Below, in pieces: positions 13,563 to 16,290 of a stretch of DNA of 16,290 bases. The notes under the pieces are model-generated. The model did no database searches, was not told the DNA's origin, and saw only the letters and a program-made list of their open reading frames with translations. The position numbers and the translations under genes were made by a program. The stretch covers positions 1 to 16,290 of the forward strand of contig JAFGOU010000127.1 in NCBI GenBank assembly GCA_016926315.1. The letters are read 5' to 3'. The stretch's first letter is position 1. Every line of letters begins with the position of its first letter. The stretch comes from Chitinispirillaceae bacterium (lineage in GTDB: Bacteria > Fibrobacterota > Chitinivibrionia > Chitinivibrionales > Chitinispirillaceae).

Positions 13563-14404
13563 GAGCCCTGTTCCAGACGCGCGTCCAACGGTTGCTCCCC
13601 GTCGATCCCCACCACGGTCTGCGGCAATACGAATCCGGATTCGGTGATGATCTGGTCCATGACCACGTCGCTGTAGGAAAACGGCAGCTGCTCCGCCTGC
13701 ACCTGGCAGTCGTACGCCAGTCCGACCAGGGGTACCTTTCCCTTGAGCTCGCGCAAAAAGTTGTCGTAATACCCCCTGCCCCGTCCCAGACGGGCGCCAA
13801 AGCGGTCAAAGGCGACGCCCGGGCAGACGATGAGCTGGAGATCGCTGCGGAAAAAAAGGTCCCGCAGTTCCTCCCGCGGCTCGGGTATGGAGCCGTTGCC
13901 GACGACAAGGTCGCGCTCCGGATCCCTGATCTCTCCGATGCCAAGGCTGTAGGTCTCCTTCCGGCAGTAGGGCAAAATCACCCGTTTTCCGGCCTGCAAT
14001 GCGGCGGCGATGAGCGTGCGGGTCGTCACCTCGGCGCCCATGGCCGCGTAAAGCATGACGGCACCGGCTTTTTGATACTGGCCGGTCGATTCGAGCAGGG
14101 CGCCGATCGAGCGCGACTTCTCCTCTCGTTCCTTTTCGTCAATTTTTTTCCTCGCTTCGATATACCTTTTACGCAGCTCCTTTTTTTCCATGGCCACGGC
14201 CGTGTCATGCGGGACCGGCGCGGGACCGTCGAGGTTTCGCGTCACGTCGTCAATCTCCTCCCTGACCTTGTCGCCGTACTTGCGGACTTTGGCGAGCAGG
14301 CGTGCGCCGTCGCGCAGGAACCGGGGAAGTTCCTTTGACCCGAAAAAAACAAGAATGAGCAGGACAATGACGACGACCTCGGAAAAACCGATTCCCATGT
14401 TCAT
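13559..14404 (-). CDS. Fusion: TatA/B-like membrane segment + 5-formyltetrahydrofolate cyclo-ligase
   Basis: One uninterrupted 281-codon frame joins two families. Residues 1-60 are TatA/TatB-like: GFSEVVVIVLLILVFFGSKE as membrane helix and hinge, then LPRFLRDGARLLAKVRKYGD as amphipathic helix. Residues 72-275 are a complete 5-formyltetrahydrofolate cyclo-ligase, which makes 5,10-methenyl-THF from 5-formyl-THF with ATP. MEKKELRKRYIEARKKI is its usual beginning, and PGVAFDRFGARLGRGRGYYD (195-214) its signature. The linker (about 60-71) is short and proline-rich. GGAGG lies eight bases before the ATG at 14404, which overlaps the tatC stop as ATGA. Met72 (14191) has no ribosome binding site, so separate translation of the enzyme is less likely. 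Its place beside tatA and tatC suggests the N-part acts as TatB or a second TatA. Confidence 0.88.
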   Translation of the reverse strand: MNMGIGFSEVVVIVLLILVFFGSKELPRFLRDGARLLAKVRKYGDKVREEIDDVTRNLDGPAPVPHDTAVAMEKKELRKRYIEARKKIDEKEREEKSRSIGALLESTGQYQKAGAVMLYAAMGAEVTTRTLIAAALQAGKRVILPYCRKETYSLGIGEIRDPERDLVVGNGSIPEPREELRDLFFRSDLQLIVCPGVAFDRFGARLGRGRGYYDNFLRELKGKVPLVGLAYDCQVQAEQLPFSYSDVVMDQIITESGFVLPQTVVGIDGEQPLDARLEQGS

Positions 14405-15126
14405 GCGGGATTCCTCCGGGCGACACGGACAATGAGTATGCTCATCCCGTAGAGCAGCAGGAGCGGCACCGCCAGCAGGCCCATGGAGAAAGGGTCGGGC
14501 GGCGACAGCAGGGCGGCCAGCACCGCGATGATGACGATGGCGATACGGGAATGCCTCATCAGAAAGGAAGCGTTGATGAGCCCGAGGCGGGCAAGGATGA
14601 ACGACACCACCGGCAGTTCAAACACGATGCCGAACGCAAGGCTGAGCTTGAGGATAAATCCGAAATAGTCGTTGATCTTGAAAAACGGGTCGAGCCGGGA
14701 GGCGGCGTAGCCGGTAAGGAACTTCAGCACCAGCGGAAGGGTCAGGTAGCAGAACAGGATGCCGCCGATGAACGACAGCGTGGCGAAAATGACCGCGGGG
14801 AACACGATCTTTTTCTCCTTTGCATACATGCCGGGCGCCACAAAGCGCCATATCTGGAAAAAAACCACGGGAGACGCGAGAATTACCCCGCCGCCGATGG
14901 CGATTTTGAAGCTGATAAGCACTGCCTCGATCGGGGCGGTGAAGATGAGCTGCGGTTTCGGATCGGTGAACCGCAAAGGGTACACCATCACGATATCGAA
15001 CAGCCGTTTCCAGAAGATGCCGCAGGGAATGGAACACGCCGCCACGGCAAGAGCGATTTTCACGAGCCGCCACCGCAGCTCCTCCAGATGATCGAGAAAC
15101 GACATCTCGCCGGAAGCCGTTTTCAC
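14401..15126 (-). CDS. tatC: Sec-independent protein translocase TatC
   Basis: TatC is the signal-peptide receptor and core of the twin-arginine translocase, which exports folded proteins across the inner membrane. The 241-residue protein starts with the conserved [12 protein letters not shown] (10-21) and has the expected six hydrophobic segments. Other conserved parts are [20 protein letters not shown] (residues about 84-103) followed by [17 protein letters not shown], and [10 protein letters not shown]. The start is taken as GTG at 15126, which overlaps the tatA stop as GTGA; a downstream ATG (15105, giving [11 protein letters not shown]) is possible. It is the second gene of the tat operon and overlaps the fusion gene by four bases. 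Confidence 0.96.
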   Translation of the reverse strand: MKTASGEMSFLDHLEELRWRLVKIALAVAACSIPCGIFWKRLFDIVMVYPLRFTDPKPQLIFTAPIEAVLISFKIAIGGGVILASPVVFFQIWRFVAPGMYAKEKKIVFPAVIFATLSFIGGILFCYLTLPLVLKFLTGYAASRLDPFFKINDYFGFILKLSLAFGIVFELPVVSFILARLGLINASFLMRHSRIAIVIIAVLAALLSPPDPFSMGLLAVPLLLLYGMSILIVRVARRNPA

Positions 15127-15329
15127 GCTGCAGGAGGGTCCTTCTTTTCGTTCGGGGTGCCGGTGCCGTCAGCGGGACCGTCATCTTTCTCGATGTCTTT
15201 GCTCGCTTTTCTGAACTCCTTGATGCCATGACCCAGGCCCTTGGCCAGGTCAGGGATCTTTTTCGCCCCGAACAGCAGGATGATGATAAGCAGGATGATG
15301 AGCAGTTCCTGTGCGCCGATGTTCGGCAT
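15123..15329 (-). CDS. tatA: Twin-arginine translocase subunit TatA
   Basis: TatA oligomers form the transport pathway of the Tat system. The 68-residue protein has the classic layout: short N-terminus, membrane helix [20 protein letters not shown] (4-23), FGAKKIP hinge, amphipathic helix [20 protein letters not shown], then a polar tail. The ATG at 15329 has AGGAGG about six bases upstream; a longer in-frame reading to 15461 lacks any family similarity and is rejected. It is the first gene of the operon. Confidence 0.95.
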   Translation of the reverse strand: MPNIGAQELLIILLIIILLFGAKKIPDLAKGLGHGIKEFRKASKDIEKDDGPADGTGTPNEKKDPPAA

Positions 15330-15368
15330 GCAACGCCTCCTGGTTAAGGTAACGGCAGACCCCTCCAC

Positions 15369-15401
15369 GCCGGGAAATGAGTTGCCGTATGGCTTCCCGG
15401 C
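15369..15401 (-). other. Hairpin in the tatA leader
   Basis: Perfect 8-base arms GCCGGGAA / TTCCCGGC enclose 17 bases that contain a smaller GCC-GTAT-GGC stem. It lies 40-72 bases before the tatA ATG, upstream of the ribosome binding site. It may be an RNA structure in the leader, but no known riboswitch is recognised. The rest of the 220-base divergent gap (15330-15549) shows only a short GGACC-TTTC-GGTCC hairpin (15494-15507). Confidence 0.4.
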
Positions 15402-15549
15402 ATAAGAGCCGGTAGGATGAAAATACATCAGATATGCCGCTCCCTGCATTGTAATTCTCACCCGCCTGCACGCCGGTGACTGCGGGCCGCGCCGGACCTT
15501 TCGGTCCCGCTACCGTCCACACCCTTGGCGGAAAAAGTATATTGGGGCA

Positions 15550-16290
15550 ATGAAATTCTACGCCGATCTGCATATTCACTCCTCTTACTCCAGGGCAACG
15601 AGCAGGGAGCTCACGCTTGAGAATCTTGATGCCTGGGGACGGCGCAAAGGCATCCGGCTTATCGGTACCGGGGACTGTCTTCATCCCGCCTGGTTTTCCG
15701 ACTGCGCGAAAAAACTGCATGATGACGGCAGCGGTTTTTTTTCCCTGAAGGATGACGGTGCCGCAGCGGCAGGGGGTCTTATTCCGGCGTCCTGTCCCGG
15801 TCCGGTCCGCTTCACGCTCACCACGGAAATTTCGTGCATCTACAAAAAAAACGGCAAGGTCAGGAAGGTGCATAACGTGGTCTGCCTTCCCGGTCTTGCC
15901 GCCGTGGAAAAACTGATCACGCGGCTCGAGCGTATCGGCAACCTTACCTCCGACGGCCGTCCCATCCTTGGCCTCGACTCCGCCCTGCTTCTCGAAATCG
16001 CGCTGGAGTGCGACCCGCGCGCGATGCTCATCCCCGCGCATATCTGGACCCCTTGGTTTTCAGCGCTCGGATCAAAGAGCGGTTTTGATTCGATAGCGGA
16101 GTGTTACGGGGGACTTACCCGTTATATCTACGCGGTCGAGACCGGACTTTCATCGGACCCGCTGATGAACTGGCGGCTTTCGAGCCTCGACCCCTTCGCC
16201 CTGGTGTCGTCGTCCGACGCCCACTCTCCCTCCAAGCTCGGCCGCGAGTGTACGATCTTCGACACCGAACTGACCTATGATGCGATATTC
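15550..16290 (+). CDS. PHP-domain protein, endonuclease Q / TIGR00375 type, 3' end outside window
   Basis: This is the only plus-strand gene, open for 247 codons to the window edge. Its metal-binding PHP residues are visible: DLHIHS (Asp6, His8, His10), GTGDCLHP (Asp42, His45), TTEISCIY (Glu93), IPAHIWTPWFSALGSKSGFD (His164) and SSSDAHSPSKLGRE (Asp223, His225). The combination, with the start MKFYADLHIHSSYSRATSRE, matches the TIGR00375 family that includes archaeal endonuclease Q, which nicks DNA 5' of deaminated bases. The bacterial members are less studied. The start is the conserved Met; GGGG lies very close to it and a TATATT box ends about six bases before it, so the message might be nearly leaderless. 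The gene diverges from tatA. Confidence 0.9.
   Translation, partial: MKFYADLHIHSSYSRATSRELTLENLDAWGRRKGIRLIGTGDCLHPAWFSDCAKKLHDDGSGFFSLKDDGAAAAGGLIPASCPGPVRFTLTTEISCIYKKNGKVRKVHNVVCLPGLAAVEKLITRLERIGNLTSDGRPILGLDSALLLEIALECDPRAMLIPAHIWTPWFSALGSKSGFDSIAECYGGLTRYIYAVETGLSSDPLMNWRLSSLDPFALVSSSDAHSPSKLGRECTIFDTELTYDAIF

Noticed and set aside
13592..14338. 248-codon plus-strand ORF opposite the fusion gene.
   Set aside because: It is antisense to two clearly recognised domains in GC-rich DNA, where long shadow frames are common; its product resembles no family.
14551..15231. 226-codon plus-strand ORF opposite tatC and tatA.
   Set aside because: Antisense to well-conserved tat genes; low-complexity, charged product typical of a shadow frame.
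15330..15461. Longer in-frame start for tatA (112 residues).
   Set aside because: The extra 44 residues resemble nothing in TatA, while the ATG at 15329 has an AGGAGG site and the conserved TatA beginning.
15250..16041. 263-codon minus-strand ORF running through the tatA leader and opposite the PHP gene.
   Set aside because: The plus strand encodes intact PHP metal-binding motifs across the same span; the minus frame has no family features.

Overview
The window looks like a chromosomal segment of a Gram-negative bacterium. A MlaE-type permease, a YafK/DpaA-type L,D-transpeptidase and a Tat translocon all point that way. Every gene except the last lies on the minus strand. By eye, base composition changes near position 6950. 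The left part, holding the CRISPR-cas genes, is visibly AT-richer than the GC-rich remainder, which suggests the cas block was acquired. The phylum cannot be fixed from the sequence; the fused tat operon and DUF2953 gene suggest an environmental, non-model lineage.

Left block, read right to left on the minus strand. A WYL-domain regulator is followed by a receiver-like protein that lacks the phospho-acceptor aspartate. A 357-base gap with three tandem palindromes comes next, and then a type I-C CRISPR interference operon: cas3, cas5c, cas8c, cas7. The small subunit Cas11c appears to be encoded inside cas8c, from a TTG with a strong ribosome binding site. Directly after cas7, where cas4-cas1-cas2 normally follow in type I-C, a Bro-N domain (phage antirepressor-like) gene begins and runs off the window.

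Middle block. A small DUF559 endonuclease-like gene ends inside a palindromic repeat. A second, more complete copy of that repeat separates it from a DGQHR-domain gene that has its own promoter. An L,D-transpeptidase gene follows. Beyond it is a two-repeat, one-spacer CRISPR remnant of type I-E sequence, unrelated to the type I-C genes, abutting three copies of another interspersed element.

Right block. A tightly overlapping minus-strand operon reads tatA, tatC, a TatA/B-like segment fused in frame to 5-formyltetrahydrofolate cyclo-ligase, a DUF2953 membrane protein, and mlaE. Divergent from tatA, a PHP-domain protein of the endonuclease Q/TIGR00375 type begins and runs off the right edge.

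The left and middle blocks together look like a defence and mobile-element island next to core chromosomal genes. The most unusual gene is the TatA/B-cyclo-ligase fusion. The most unusual arrangement is type I-C effector genes without visible adaptation genes near an orphan type I-E mini-array.
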